From NCBI GenBank assembly GCA_001872285.1, contig MNXU01000069.1:1-51721 (forward strand): DNA of 51,721 nt, read 5' to 3'. Under the pieces are notes generated by a model that searched no databases, was not told the DNA's origin, and worked only from the letters and a program-made list of their open reading frames with translations. The translations under genes were made by a program, and so were the position numbers. This DNA comes from Betaproteobacteria bacterium CG2_30_68_42. GTDB lineage: Bacteria; Pseudomonadota; Gammaproteobacteria; Burkholderiales; Rhodocyclaceae. Shown piece by piece: positions 1 to 7,612 of this stretch. Position 1 is the stretch's first letter; each line of letters starts with the position of its first letter.

Positions 1-1
1 T

Positions 2-595
2 GCTCTGGCGACCGGACTCTGCCCCTCGCCCTCGCGCGTGTTCTCCGGCATGGCGAGCCCCAATCCCAGCGACCATTTCAACTGCAACGGGCGCTCGCCC
101 GGTTACTGGAAGGTCTGCCAGTCTTTCGGAATCTGGCCGGTGGATCCGCCCACGGTCAACAACGATGGAGTCGGGTGCACGGATGGCATACCGCCGCTCG
201 ACAAGGCGAGTTTTTCCGGCAATGATTACGGCGCGAACTTCTACGACCTGTTTGCGGCCGGATGCGCCTCTACCTTGCAGCCGGTCGTGAGTCCCACAGC
301 GGGCCGCGCGGTGAGCATGTGGGAAATCCTGGCGTATCCGACCGAGGTCCAGGCAGCCTCCGGAGTCACGGAGGTCACGGTCCAGCTCGCGCGCCATTGC
401 ATCGCCGCGTATTTCAACGCCCTGACGCTTCGCAGTACTTATCCGATCACGTCGGGCCAGGCGCTGGCGATGTGGGCGGATGGGAGCTGCGGCGGCTATT
501 GTCCGCTGGAATCCTGCTCCGTTCCCTGGAACCCGACCCAGATCATCGACTACATCACGAGCACGTTCACAGGAGGCGTGTCCGATTGGCCGTGA
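2..595 (+). CDS. SPGYWK-motif, cysteine-containing protein, 5' end cut by window edge
   Basis: The frame is open from the left edge to the TGA at 593-595. Internal starts (GTG 38, ATG 50) have no ribosome binding site, so the true start, and probably a signal peptide, lie outside the window. The visible part has an SPGYWK motif near its beginning, a WP pair soon after, and a later helical-looking stretch (LARHCIAAYFNA, then YPITSGQALAMW). This order resembles a widespread group of exported bacterial proteins with an SPGYWK or SPGFWKNH motif followed by a helix and a Tyr-Pro element. That is recalled from general knowledge, not searched. Several cysteines suggest export and disulfides. It lies directly upstream of a PqqD/HprK-like/nucleotidyltransferase trio and could be their substrate or an exported partner. 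The function is unknown. Confidence 0.6.
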   Translation, partial: ALATGLCPSPSRVFSGMASPNPSDHFNCNGRSPGYWKVCQSFGIWPVDPPTVNNDGVGCTDGIPPLDKASFSGNDYGANFYDLFAAGCASTLQPVVSPTAGRAVSMWEILAYPTEVQAASGVTEVTVQLARHCIAAYFNALTLRSTYPITSGQALAMWADGSCGGYCPLESCSVPWNPTQIIDYITSTFTGGVSDWP

Positions 596-617
596 GGCTC
601 GCGCTCGGAGGGTAGCG

Positions 618-725
618 GTGGCCCGGTCGCATCGGCCGGCACGCGTCGCGGCTGCTGCGCAAGGCGAGAGCCCCCGTTTCCTGGCGGGCCGGGGTATGCG
701 CGAGGGCGGGTGCAGTGGCGGCTGA
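618..725 (+). CDS. possible 35-residue peptide upstream of the PqqD-like gene
   Basis: A GTG at 618 is preceded at 607-612 by GGAGGG with 5-nt spacing, the best ribosome binding site in this stretch. The frame runs 35 codons to TGA 723-725 and overlaps the GTG start of the PqqD-like gene by 11 nt. The peptide is basic and Arg/Ala-rich, and ends in GMREGGCSGG. PqqD-like proteins bind leader peptides of ribosomally made, modified peptides, so a short coupled frame here is suggestive. There is no homology evidence. It could be a translational coupler or chance in G+C-rich DNA. Confidence 0.22.
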   Translation: MARSHRPARVAAAAQGESPRFLAGRGMREGGCSGG

Positions 726-1011
726 CCGTTACCGTCTCGTCGATCCGGACCGCTGGGTCCTGTCGCCGCAGTGGACCGACGAATCTCTCGCCTACGACCG
801 TGCCAGCGCGGATACCCATGTCCTGTCTCCGATCGCCCGCGACATCATCGAGGCGCTGCGGAGCGCGGAACGGGCTTCGTCGGCGCAGGAACTCGTGCAG
901 GCTCTCGCCGCGAACGTCGAAGATCACGATCCGGTGGCCTTGCACGCTGCCGTCGAAGCGATGTTGCTAGAATTCGTGCGCCTGGGTCTGGCCGAACGCA
1001 CGAATCCTTGA
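715..1011 (+). CDS. PqqD-like peptide chaperone of an HPr-rel-A type system
   Basis: This 98-residue protein has the size and composition of the PqqD/RRE fold that binds precursor-peptide leaders in modified-peptide pathways. The N-terminal part has the pattern expected of the strand-rich region (WVLSPQW, then LAYDRASADTHVLSP). The rest is helical with spaced leucines (ARDIIEAL, AVEAMLLEFVRLGL). I assign it to the PqqD-like family usually found beside HprK-related kinase A. The start is GTG 715 with a weak purine tract at about 699-707; an in-frame stop at 613-615 bounds it upstream. Its TGA overlaps the TTG start of the kinase (TTGA), indicating coupled translation. Family assignment is by pattern recognition, not by search. 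Confidence 0.8.
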   Translation: MAADRYRLVDPDRWVLSPQWTDESLAYDRASADTHVLSPIARDIIEALRSAERASSAQELVQALAANVEDHDPVALHAAVEAMLLEFVRLGLAERTNP

Positions 1012-1925
1012 AGCTCTCCGACCTCTCCGAATCTTCGCTGCGCGACCGGCTCGCGGGCGAGGGGCTCACGCTGCGGATCGCACCGGTGGCCGCCCGCATC
1101 CGCAGCGAGGTTCCGGCCGTCGCCGAGGGACTGAGGCTCCATTACGCGGACTACGAATTGCTCGACGGCGAAGCCTTCTGCGACTTCCACATCCGCATCA
1201 GCCCGCCGGCGAACCTGCGCCGCTGGTTCAGGCGCCAGGTCCGCTTCCTGCACGACGGCATCTCGCCGTTCGAGCCGATGCCCTGGGAGCACGCCTTCCC
1301 GGTGTTCGAATGGGGGCTCAACTGGTGCATGGCGAACCATTTCCACCAGTACCTGATGATCCATGCCGCGGTCATCGAGCGTGCGGATGGGCGGGCGGCG
1401 ATCCTGGCTGCGCCGCCGGGTTCGGGCAAGAGCACGCTGTGCGCCGGCCTGGTCGCGCGGGGCTGGCGGCTGCTCTCCGACGAGCTCGCCCTCATCGATC
1501 CCCGCGCGCTGACGCTCACCCCGATCCCGCGGCCGATCAGCCTCAAGAACGAATCGATCGAGGTGATCCGCCGCTTCGCGCCGGCCGCGGTGCTCGGTTC
1601 CGTCTCTCACGATACCCACAAGGGCGCGGTGGCCCACATCAAACCGCCCAGGGAATCGGTGCGGCGCGCGGCCGAGAAGGCGCGGGCCGCATGGATCGTC
1701 TTCCCGCGCTACCAGGCAGGCGCGCCGGCCGAACCGAAGCCGTTTCTCAAGGCGCGCACCGTGCTGCGGCTGGCGGAAAACGCCTTCAACTACGCCGCGT
1801 TCGGCGAGACCGGCTTCCGGGCGCTGGTCGGGCTCGCAGACGCGTGCGGCTGTTACGAGTTCAGCTACGGCGACCTCGGCGAGGCGGTGAGGGTGTTCGA
1901 CGCGCTTCCCGCCGGGGAGCGATGA
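1008..1925 (+). CDS. HprK-related kinase A
   Basis: This 305-residue protein resembles the C-terminal kinase half of HPr kinase/phosphorylase. A P-loop (APPGSGKST, about residues 135-143) follows IHAAVIER and precedes LLSDELALID, which has the position of a Walker B-like acidic motif. HprK-type kinases phosphorylate serine on HPr, and related enzymes phosphorylate peptide substrates in some lasso-peptide clusters. The substrate here is unknown. The start is the TTG at 1008, sharing TTGA with the upstream stop; family members begin just ahead of an LxxRxxPxxxRIRS-like segment, which this start preserves. No HPr or PTS gene is nearby, so a classical carbon-control role is unlikely. The last codons overlap the next gene as ATGA. 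Confidence 0.85.
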   Translation: MKLSDLSESSLRDRLAGEGLTLRIAPVAARIRSEVPAVAEGLRLHYADYELLDGEAFCDFHIRISPPANLRRWFRRQVRFLHDGISPFEPMPWEHAFPVFEWGLNWCMANHFHQYLMIHAAVIERADGRAAILAAPPGSGKSTLCAGLVARGWRLLSDELALIDPRALTLTPIPRPISLKNESIEVIRRFAPAAVLGSVSHDTHKGAVAHIKPPRESVRRAAEKARAAWIVFPRYQAGAPAEPKPFLKARTVLRLAENAFNYAAFGETGFRALVGLADACGCYEFSYGDLGEAVRVFDALPAGER

Positions 1926-3025
1926 AGGAAGATCTGGTCTCGGCCGCCCTCGCCGAGCCGGGGATGCTCGCGCAGTGTTCCCTCGAACGCTGGGACCGGC
2001 TGATCCGCCAGGGGCGCGCGGCGCGGCTGCTCGGGCGCCTCGCCGTGTTGCTCGAACAGGCGCAGTTGCTGGCATCGGTCCCGGAGGCGCCGCGCCGGCA
2101 CCTCGTGGCGATGCGCCTGCTCGCCGACCAGCAGCGTATCGCGGCACGCCGGGAGGTCCTGCTGATCCGCGAGGCGATCGGGCGCACCGGCGTTCCCGTC
2201 ATCCTGCTCAAGGGCGCGGCCTACACGATGGCGGAATTGCCGGTGGCGGAAGGGCGCGCCTTCGGCGACATCGACATCCTCGTTCCCCGCGTCGCGCTGG
2301 CCGATGTCGAGTCCGCCCTCATGCTGGCGGGCTGGGCGAGCATCCACCGCGACCCCTACGACCAGCGCTACTACCGGCAATGGATGCACGAGATTCCGCC
2401 CATGCAGCACCTGCGCCGCGGCACGGTGATCGACGTGCATCACGCCCTGGTTCCGCCCACCGCGCGCATCGCGGCGGACAGTGACGCGATGCGTTCGGCA
2501 TGCATCCCGCTGGAAGGCCTGCCCGGCCTGTTCGTGCTCGCGCCCGCCGACATGGTGCTGCACAGCGCGACCCACCTGTTCATGGAGGGCGAGTTCGACG
2601 CGGGCCTGCGCGACCTCGCCGACCTCGACGGCCTGCTGCGCCATTTCGGCCGCGATCCCGCGTTCTGGACCCGGCTCGGGAGACGCGCACGCGAGGTCGG
2701 GCTGCTGCGGCCGCTCTTCTATGCGTTGCGTTACGCGCGCGAATCGCTGCACACCCCGATCCCCGCGGCCCTGATGCGGGAAGCGGAGGCGGGCGCGCCT
2801 TCCGCTGCGCTCCGGCCGCTGATGGATTTCTGCTTCCGGCGCGCGCTGCGACCGAAGCACCACACCTGCGCAAACGCCTGGACATCCGCCGCCCGCTGGC
2901 TGCTCTATGTCCGCGGCCACTGGCTGCGGATGCCGCTGCATCTGCTCGCCGTGCACCTGGCACGCAAGGCGTTCAAACGGGAAGAGTCGACCTCCTCCGC
3001 TCCTGAGGCCGCGCTCAGGCGCTGA
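1922..3025 (+). CDS. nucleotidyltransferase family protein (NTP_transf_5 type)
   Basis: This 367-residue protein carries the polymerase-beta-type signature GDIDILV (about residues 115-121), preceded by VILLKGAAYT. That combination is typical of the uncharacterised nucleotidyltransferase family PF14907. The two Asp residues of DID would bind metal. Conserved HH and HSATHLF segments follow, and the C-terminal half is Arg/Leu-rich. The ATG at 1922 overlaps the kinase stop by 4 nt. Kinase and nucleotidyltransferase genes of these kinds co-occur in some lasso-peptide clusters, where they modify the peptide tail in sequence. By analogy it could transfer a nucleotide or sugar-nucleotide-derived group onto a phosphorylated substrate. 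This is inference, and the specificity cannot be read. Confidence 0.8.
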   Translation: MKEDLVSAALAEPGMLAQCSLERWDRLIRQGRAARLLGRLAVLLEQAQLLASVPEAPRRHLVAMRLLADQQRIAARREVLLIREAIGRTGVPVILLKGAAYTMAELPVAEGRAFGDIDILVPRVALADVESALMLAGWASIHRDPYDQRYYRQWMHEIPPMQHLRRGTVIDVHHALVPPTARIAADSDAMRSACIPLEGLPGLFVLAPADMVLHSATHLFMEGEFDAGLRDLADLDGLLRHFGRDPAFWTRLGRRAREVGLLRPLFYALRYARESLHTPIPAALMREAEAGAPSAALRPLMDFCFRRALRPKHHTCANAWTSAARWLLYVRGHWLRMPLHLLAVHLARKAFKREESTSSAPEAALRR

Positions 3026-3082
3026 CGATCGCGGGGTACTGCCAGGGGTTAGAATCGCCGGCGGGGAATTCGGGAGACGGAC

Positions 3083-3751
3083 ATGACCCAGGACGAACTC
3101 AAGCAGGCGGTGGCGCGCGCCGCGATTCGCTACGTGCCCGAAGGCGAGATCATCGGGGTGGGCACCGGATCGACCGCCAACTTCTTCATCCGGGAGCTCG
3201 GCGCGATGCGCGGCCGCATCCGCGCCGCGGTGGCGAGCTCGGAGGCGAGCGCCCAGCGGCTGCGCGCAGAGGGCATCGAGGTGCTGGACCTCAACGAGGT
3301 CGAGCGGCTGCCAGTCTATGTGGACGGCGCCGACGAGATCACGCGGGACCTGGCGATGATCAAGGGCGGGGGCGGGGCGCTCACGCGCGAGAAGATCGTG
3401 GCCTCGGTCGCGCAGCAATTCATCTGCATCTGCGACGCGTCGAAGCTGGTCGGGCGGCTGGGGCGTTTCCCGCTGCCGGTGGAGGTGATCCCGATGGCGC
3501 GCGCGAGCGTGGCCAGGCGGTTGCGCGCGCTCGGCGGCGAGCCGGTGTTGCGCCAGGGCTTCACCACCGACAACGGCAACGTGATCCTGGACGTGCGCGG
3601 CCTCACGATCGAGGATCCGGCGGCGCTGGAGAGCGAGATCAACGACATCGCCGGCGTGGTCACCAACGGCCTGTTCGCGCGCCGCGGTGCGGATGTGCTG
3701 CTGCTCGGCGGGCCGGACGGGGTGCGAACGCTCACGCGCGCTCCGCAATGA
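3083..3751 (+). CDS. rpiA: ribose-5-phosphate isomerase A
   Basis: RpiA interconverts ribose 5-phosphate and ribulose 5-phosphate in the pentose phosphate and Calvin cycles. At 222 residues it has the usual length. Diagnostic motifs are present: GTGSTA (about 27-32), DGADEI (about 81-86) and [11 protein letters not shown] (about 94-104), whose Asp, Lys and Glu residues form the active site. The ATG at 3083 is preceded by a GGGAGA tract. A TTAGAAT element at about 3050-3056 could be the -10 of its promoter. It supplies the substrate of the phosphoribulokinase encoded about 10 kb downstream, but is not in the same operon. Confidence 0.97.
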   Translation: MTQDELKQAVARAAIRYVPEGEIIGVGTGSTANFFIRELGAMRGRIRAAVASSEASAQRLRAEGIEVLDLNEVERLPVYVDGADEITRDLAMIKGGGGALTREKIVASVAQQFICICDASKLVGRLGRFPLPVEVIPMARASVARRLRALGGEPVLRQGFTTDNGNVILDVRGLTIEDPAALESEINDIAGVVTNGLFARRGADVLLLGGPDGVRTLTRAPQ

Positions 3752-3807
3752 AACCGTCATGATTCTGGGTTACGATGGCCGCGCCGGATTACGGACGGAG
3801 GCATGAC

Positions 3808-4509
3808 ATGAACGAACACACGCTGAAGCAGTACGATGCGGAGCTGGAGAACATCCGCGCCCGGGTGCTCCAGATGGGCGGGCTGGTCGAGCAGCAGATC
3901 ATCCAGGGCATGAAGGGGCTGGGCGAGGGCGACCTCGCTCTCCTCGATCACGTCATCGGCGAAGACACCCGGGTGAATGCGGCCGAGGTGGCGCTCGACG
4001 AGGCGTGCAGCCACATCATCGCGCGGCACCAGCCGGCGGCGGTCGATCTGCGCATGATCATGACGGTCATCAAGACGATCACCGACCTCGAGCGGATCGG
4101 CGACGAAGCGAAGAAGATCGCCAAGATGGCGAGGAAGATCCACGGCGGCGAGTCGGGATTCACTCCGCGGGTGGAGCTGCGGCACGTGGCGGAGCTGGCG
4201 GTCGCGATGCTGCGGCAGGCGCTCGATGCGTTCGCGCGCCTCGATGTGGCGGCAGCCGCGGACGTCGTGCGCCAGGACAAGCAGGTCGATGCCGAATTCA
4301 AGGGCATCCTGCGCCAGATCATCACTTTCATGATGGAAGACCCGCGCACGATCTCGCGCGGGCTGGAGATCGTCTTCATCGCCAAGGCGATCGAGCGCAT
4401 CGGCGACCACGCGAAGAACATCTCCGAGTACGTGGTCTATCTGGTCAAGGGGCGCGACGTGCGGCACATCGGTCTGGCCGGGATCGAGAAGGAGATCTCG
4501 ACGCCCTGA
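3808..4509 (+). CDS. phoU: phosphate transport system regulatory protein PhoU
   Basis: PhoU is a cytoplasmic helical protein that links the PstSCAB phosphate transporter to the PhoR/PhoB two-component system and represses the Pho regulon when phosphate is plentiful. The 233-residue length and two PhoU repeats are typical. The metal-binding style motifs DLERIGDEAKKIAK and AIERIGDHAKNISEYVVYLVKG mark the two repeats. The ATG at 3808 follows GGACGGAGGC; an ATG at 3803 is out of frame. The pst and phoBR genes are not adjacent here. It converges on the yggX-type gene with a 21-bp gap and no visible terminator. Confidence 0.97.
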   Translation: MNEHTLKQYDAELENIRARVLQMGGLVEQQIIQGMKGLGEGDLALLDHVIGEDTRVNAAEVALDEACSHIIARHQPAAVDLRMIMTVIKTITDLERIGDEAKKIAKMARKIHGGESGFTPRVELRHVAELAVAMLRQALDAFARLDVAAAADVVRQDKQVDAEFKGILRQIITFMMEDPRTISRGLEIVFIAKAIERIGDHAKNISEYVVYLVKGRDVRHIGLAGIEKEISTP

Positions 4510-4530
4510 AGCCGCGCCCGCCGCGCGCCT

Positions 4531-4803
4531 CTATTGCCCGGGCGGTACGTAGCCGCTCGGCTGGTCGGCGCCGGTGCCGAAGAAATGCTTTTCGAGCTGC
4601 TCGGCGAGATAGCTGCGGGCACGCGCGTCGGCCATGTTCAGCCGGTTCTCGTTGATCAGCATGGTCTGGAAGCGCAGCCACTGCTGCCACGCCTCCTTGG
4701 AGACGTTCTCGTACAGGCGCTTGCCCATCTCGCCCGGCACCGGGGGGAAGTCCAGCCCCTCCGCCTCGCGCCCCAGCTTGATGCACTTGACCATTCTCGC
4801 CAT
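4531..4803 (-). CDS. yggX: probable Fe(2+)-trafficking / oxidative damage protection protein (YggX family)
   Basis: This small 90-residue cytoplasmic protein protects iron-sulfur proteins from oxidative damage and may take part in iron traffic. It begins [11 protein letters not shown] with the family's conserved Cys at position 7, followed by [20 protein letters not shown] and the typical WQxWLxxQTMLINE helix. The ATG at 4801-4803 matches the usual family start; a GTG one codon upstream is less likely. It lies downstream of the diguanylate cyclase gene with a 78-bp gap, so it may have its own promoter. Confidence 0.96.
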   Translation of the reverse strand: MARMVKCIKLGREAEGLDFPPVPGEMGKRLYENVSKEAWQQWLRFQTMLINENRLNMADARARSYLAEQLEKHFFGTGADQPSGYVPPGQ

Positions 4804-4881
4804 CACGGTTTCCCTCGTGGAAAACGCTGCCTGCGGCAGGATGCGCGGCAGCCGACTCCGGGCGATTCTAGCGAAAAACGC

Positions 4882-6252
4882 TCACGCGTTGGCGGGCTTT
4901 CCGGATGCGGGGCAAGCCGGGTCGTAGACGCGCCAGGTGTTCTTGCCCTGCGCCTTGGCTTCATACATCGCCTGATCGCCGCGTGCGATCAGCTCGGCTG
5001 CGCTGCCGGCATGGATCGGATAGATCGCGATGCCGACACTGGCGGTGATCCCGGTCGGCTTGCCGCCGAACTGCAGGGGCATCCGCGCGATCTTGGCGCA
5101 GATCCGCCGGGCCAGCTTGACGAGGTTCTCCTCGCCGACATCCGGAGCCAGGATGGCGAACTCGTCGCCGCCGATGCGGAAGAAGATCTCGTTCCTGCGG
5201 ATCACCGCGCCGACCTCGCGCGCGATCGCCTTGAGCACTTCGTCCCCGGCCTGATGGCCGAAGCGGTCGTTGATCGGCTTGAACCCGTCCAGATCGAAGG
5301 CGAGCAGCCCGAGCTGGGAGCTGCGGCGCGTGGCGTCCGCGAGCATGCGATCCATTTCATCGAGGAAACGGCGGCGGTTGTACAGGTGGGTGAGCGGATC
5401 GCGCTCCGCGAGCTCGACGAGCCGGGCCTGGATGCGCTTCTGCTCGGTCACGTCCTCGAAGATCCAGATTCGGCCGACGATCTTGTCGCGGACGGCGCCC
5501 TGCACCGGGGTGGAGATGTCGCGGATGATCCGCCTGTCCACCAGTTCGCATTCGTACGGCTCGCTCAACTGTTTGCGCGAGAGCGCTGCCGCGACATGCC
5601 GCCGGAAGTGCGCATCGTCGCTGCGCAGAGCCGCGGTCTTGTCGAACAGCACTGCTTCGCGCGTGCCGGTCAGGGTTTCCGACTCGTCCAGGCCCCAGAT
5701 GCGAAGGAAGGGCTTGTTGCAGAACAGGACCCGGTGGTCGTCGTCCATGAACAGCACGCCGAGCTGCATCACGTCGAGGAGCGCCTCGAGCCGCGCCCGC
5801 TCCTCGTTGCTGCGGTTGAGGAAATGGTCCTGGAGCGCCCGCGTGCGGCGCAGTTCGGCGACCGTGTCGAGCAGTTGCAGCTCGGCCTCCTTGCGCGACT
5901 GGATCTCGATCGCGGACAGCCGCAGCCCCGCGCTGCCCGAGGTGTCGTGCAGCGTGCGCCAGAACACCGCGACCCAGACCAGGCTGCCGTCCTTGCGCCG
6001 CAGCCTGACCTCGGCGCTGCCCGAGCCGCCGCCCTCCCCGGCCTTGCGCGCGAGTTCGAGCACGTAGCCGCGATCCTTCTCGTAGACCAGCAGATCGATC
6101 AGGTCCGCGCATTCCAGGCACTGCGCGGCCGTATATCCGGTGACGCGTTCGATCGAGCGGTTGATCCACTCGAGGCGGCCGCCCGGCTCGAACCACGCCT
6201 CGATGCCCCAGGCGGTCTCGGCGATGGTGTTGAAATCCGCGTGGCCGGTCAC
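4882..6252 (-). CDS. PAS domain-containing diguanylate cyclase
   Basis: This 456-residue soluble protein has two PAS-type sensor regions (about residues 1-120 and 150-275) and a C-terminal GGDEF domain (about 290-456). The active-site motif GGDEF is intact at about 360-364, so it should make cyclic di-GMP from two GTP. The allosteric inhibition site, normally RxxD five residues before GGDEF, reads RRNE here, so product inhibition may be weakened. No transmembrane segment is visible. The start is GTG 6250-6252, sharing GTGA with the argA stop. The signal sensed by the PAS regions is unknown. Confidence 0.9.
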   Translation of the reverse strand: MTGHADFNTIAETAWGIEAWFEPGGRLEWINRSIERVTGYTAAQCLECADLIDLLVYEKDRGYVLELARKAGEGGGSGSAEVRLRRKDGSLVWVAVFWRTLHDTSGSAGLRLSAIEIQSRKEAELQLLDTVAELRRTRALQDHFLNRSNEERARLEALLDVMQLGVLFMDDDHRVLFCNKPFLRIWGLDESETLTGTREAVLFDKTAALRSDDAHFRRHVAAALSRKQLSEPYECELVDRRIIRDISTPVQGAVRDKIVGRIWIFEDVTEQKRIQARLVELAERDPLTHLYNRRRFLDEMDRMLADATRRSSQLGLLAFDLDGFKPINDRFGHQAGDEVLKAIAREVGAVIRRNEIFFRIGGDEFAILAPDVGEENLVKLARRICAKIARMPLQFGGKPTGITASVGIAIYPIHAGSAAELIARGDQAMYEAKAQGKNTWRVYDPACPASGKPANA

Positions 6253-7607
6253 GATGGCGGGAGCACCTTGACGAGCACCTTGGAGCGGCGCTGGTAGTTG
6301 TAGAGTTCGCGCTTGCTCCTGGGGAGCGCGTCGAGGCCGGCGGCGACGAACCCCCGCTCGACGAACCAGTGCTCGGCACGGGTGGTCAGCACGAACAGGC
6401 GTTTGATCTGCGCGCGCCGCGCGCGCGCTTCCATGTAGCGAAGCAACTCCTCGGCATGACCCGCGCGTCGGAACGCGGGCAGTACGGCAAGGCAGGCGAG
6501 CTCGGCCGAGGCTTCGTCGCTGAACGGATACAGGGCCGCACAGCCGAGCACGACGCCGTCGTGCTCGAGCACCGAAAAGCGCTCGATTTCCATCTCGAGC
6601 AGCTCGCGCCCGCGCCGCACCAGTGTCCCGTCTTCCTCGAGCGGCGCGATGATCCCCACGATCGCGCCGACGTCTTCGGCCACGGCCTCGCGCAGCCGCG
6701 CGAGCGGGTCCCGCGTGATCACCGTTCCGACGCCGCCGTGGGTGAAGAACTCGAGCAGCAGGCCGCCGTCCGCAGCGCGCTCGATGAGGTGCGCGCGCCC
6801 CACGCCGTTGCGGCAGGCGCGTGCGCAGCAGGGCAGATAGAGCGAGATGTCCTCCGACAGATCGCGATGGGCGGCCAGGTGCTGCTCGGCCTGCTCGGCA
6901 GTGATCGCGGTGACGAGTTTCCCGGCCGCGTCGAGCACTCCGGGCGGGTCGTACAGAAAGACCAGCTTGTCGGCCCGGATCGCGACCGCGACCGCCTCCG
7001 CCACTTCCTCCATGCTCAGGTTGAACACTTCGGCCGAGGGCGAGAAGCCGATCGGCGAGACGAGCACGACGTTCTCCTGATCGAGATCGGCAACGATCTC
7101 GGTGGCGATCACCTTGCGCACCGTGCCGGTGTATTGGTAATCCACGCCCTCGACCACCCCGATCGGTTTCGCGACGATGAAGTTGCCGCCGGTCACGCGC
7201 ATGTAGGCCCCCGCCATTGGCGTGTTGGGCAGGCCCTGCGAGAGCAGCGCCTCGAGCTCCAGCCGGGCGACGCTGGTGGCGGCCTTGACGCATTCGAGCG
7301 CATCGGCGTCGGTGATGCGCAGCCCGCGATGGAAGCGCGGCGTGCGGTTGCGGCGGGCGAGTTCCACGTCGATCTGCGGGCGCGCCCCATGCACCAGCAC
7401 CAGGCGGATCCCGAGCGCAGCGAGCAGGTTGCAGTCGCAGGCGAAGGCGTTCGCCTGGGCCGGGTTCTGGAGCAGCTCGCCGCCGAAGCCGATGACGAAG
7501 GTGCGGCCGCGGAAGGCATGGATGTAGGGTGCCGCCGCGCGCACCCAGTCGACGAAACGTCCGGCCCGGTCGTGCACGCCGGGCGGCCTGGCCGCCGGTT
7601 CATCCAT
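6249..7607 (-). CDS. argA: amino-acid N-acetyltransferase (N-acetylglutamate synthase)
   Basis: ArgA catalyses the first step of arginine biosynthesis, acetyl-CoA plus glutamate to N-acetylglutamate. The 452-residue protein has the classic fusion: an amino-acid-kinase-like N-terminal domain (FRGRTFVIGFGGELL, then LGIRLVLVHGARPQI) and a C-terminal GNAT domain ending with VLPAFRRAGHAEELL and a WFVERGF segment. The kinase-like domain usually binds arginine for feedback inhibition. I chose ATG 7605-7607; a TTG at 7614-7616 sharing TTGA with the upstream stop is the alternative. It sits between the polyphosphate kinase gene and the diguanylate cyclase gene in a probable operon. Confidence 0.95.
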   Translation of the reverse strand: MDEPAARPPGVHDRAGRFVDWVRAAAPYIHAFRGRTFVIGFGGELLQNPAQANAFACDCNLLAALGIRLVLVHGARPQIDVELARRNRTPRFHRGLRITDADALECVKAATSVARLELEALLSQGLPNTPMAGAYMRVTGGNFIVAKPIGVVEGVDYQYTGTVRKVIATEIVADLDQENVVLVSPIGFSPSAEVFNLSMEEVAEAVAVAIRADKLVFLYDPPGVLDAAGKLVTAITAEQAEQHLAAHRDLSEDISLYLPCCARACRNGVGRAHLIERAADGGLLLEFFTHGGVGTVITRDPLARLREAVAEDVGAIVGIIAPLEEDGTLVRRGRELLEMEIERFSVLEHDGVVLGCAALYPFSDEASAELACLAVLPAFRRAGHAEELLRYMEARARRAQIKRLFVLTTRAEHWFVERGFVAAGLDALPRSKRELYNYQRRSKVLVKVLPPS

Positions 7608-7612
7608 CTCGC

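Noticed and set aside
924-3760. Long minus-strand reading frames opposite the kinase, nucleotidyltransferase and rpiA genes (924-2147 and 1865-3760).
   Set aside because: They lie wholly antisense to recognisable genes, have Arg/His/Gln-rich composition with no motifs, and are expected in G+C-rich DNA.
4534-6297. A 587-codon plus-strand frame across the yggX-type and diguanylate cyclase genes.
   Set aside because: Antisense to intact genes, low-complexity composition, no start signal or motif.
4882-7293. Reading the diguanylate cyclase as an 803-residue protein starting inside argA.
   Set aside because: The first 347 codons are argA in another frame and show no domain; the GTG at 6252 coupled to the argA stop explains the real start.
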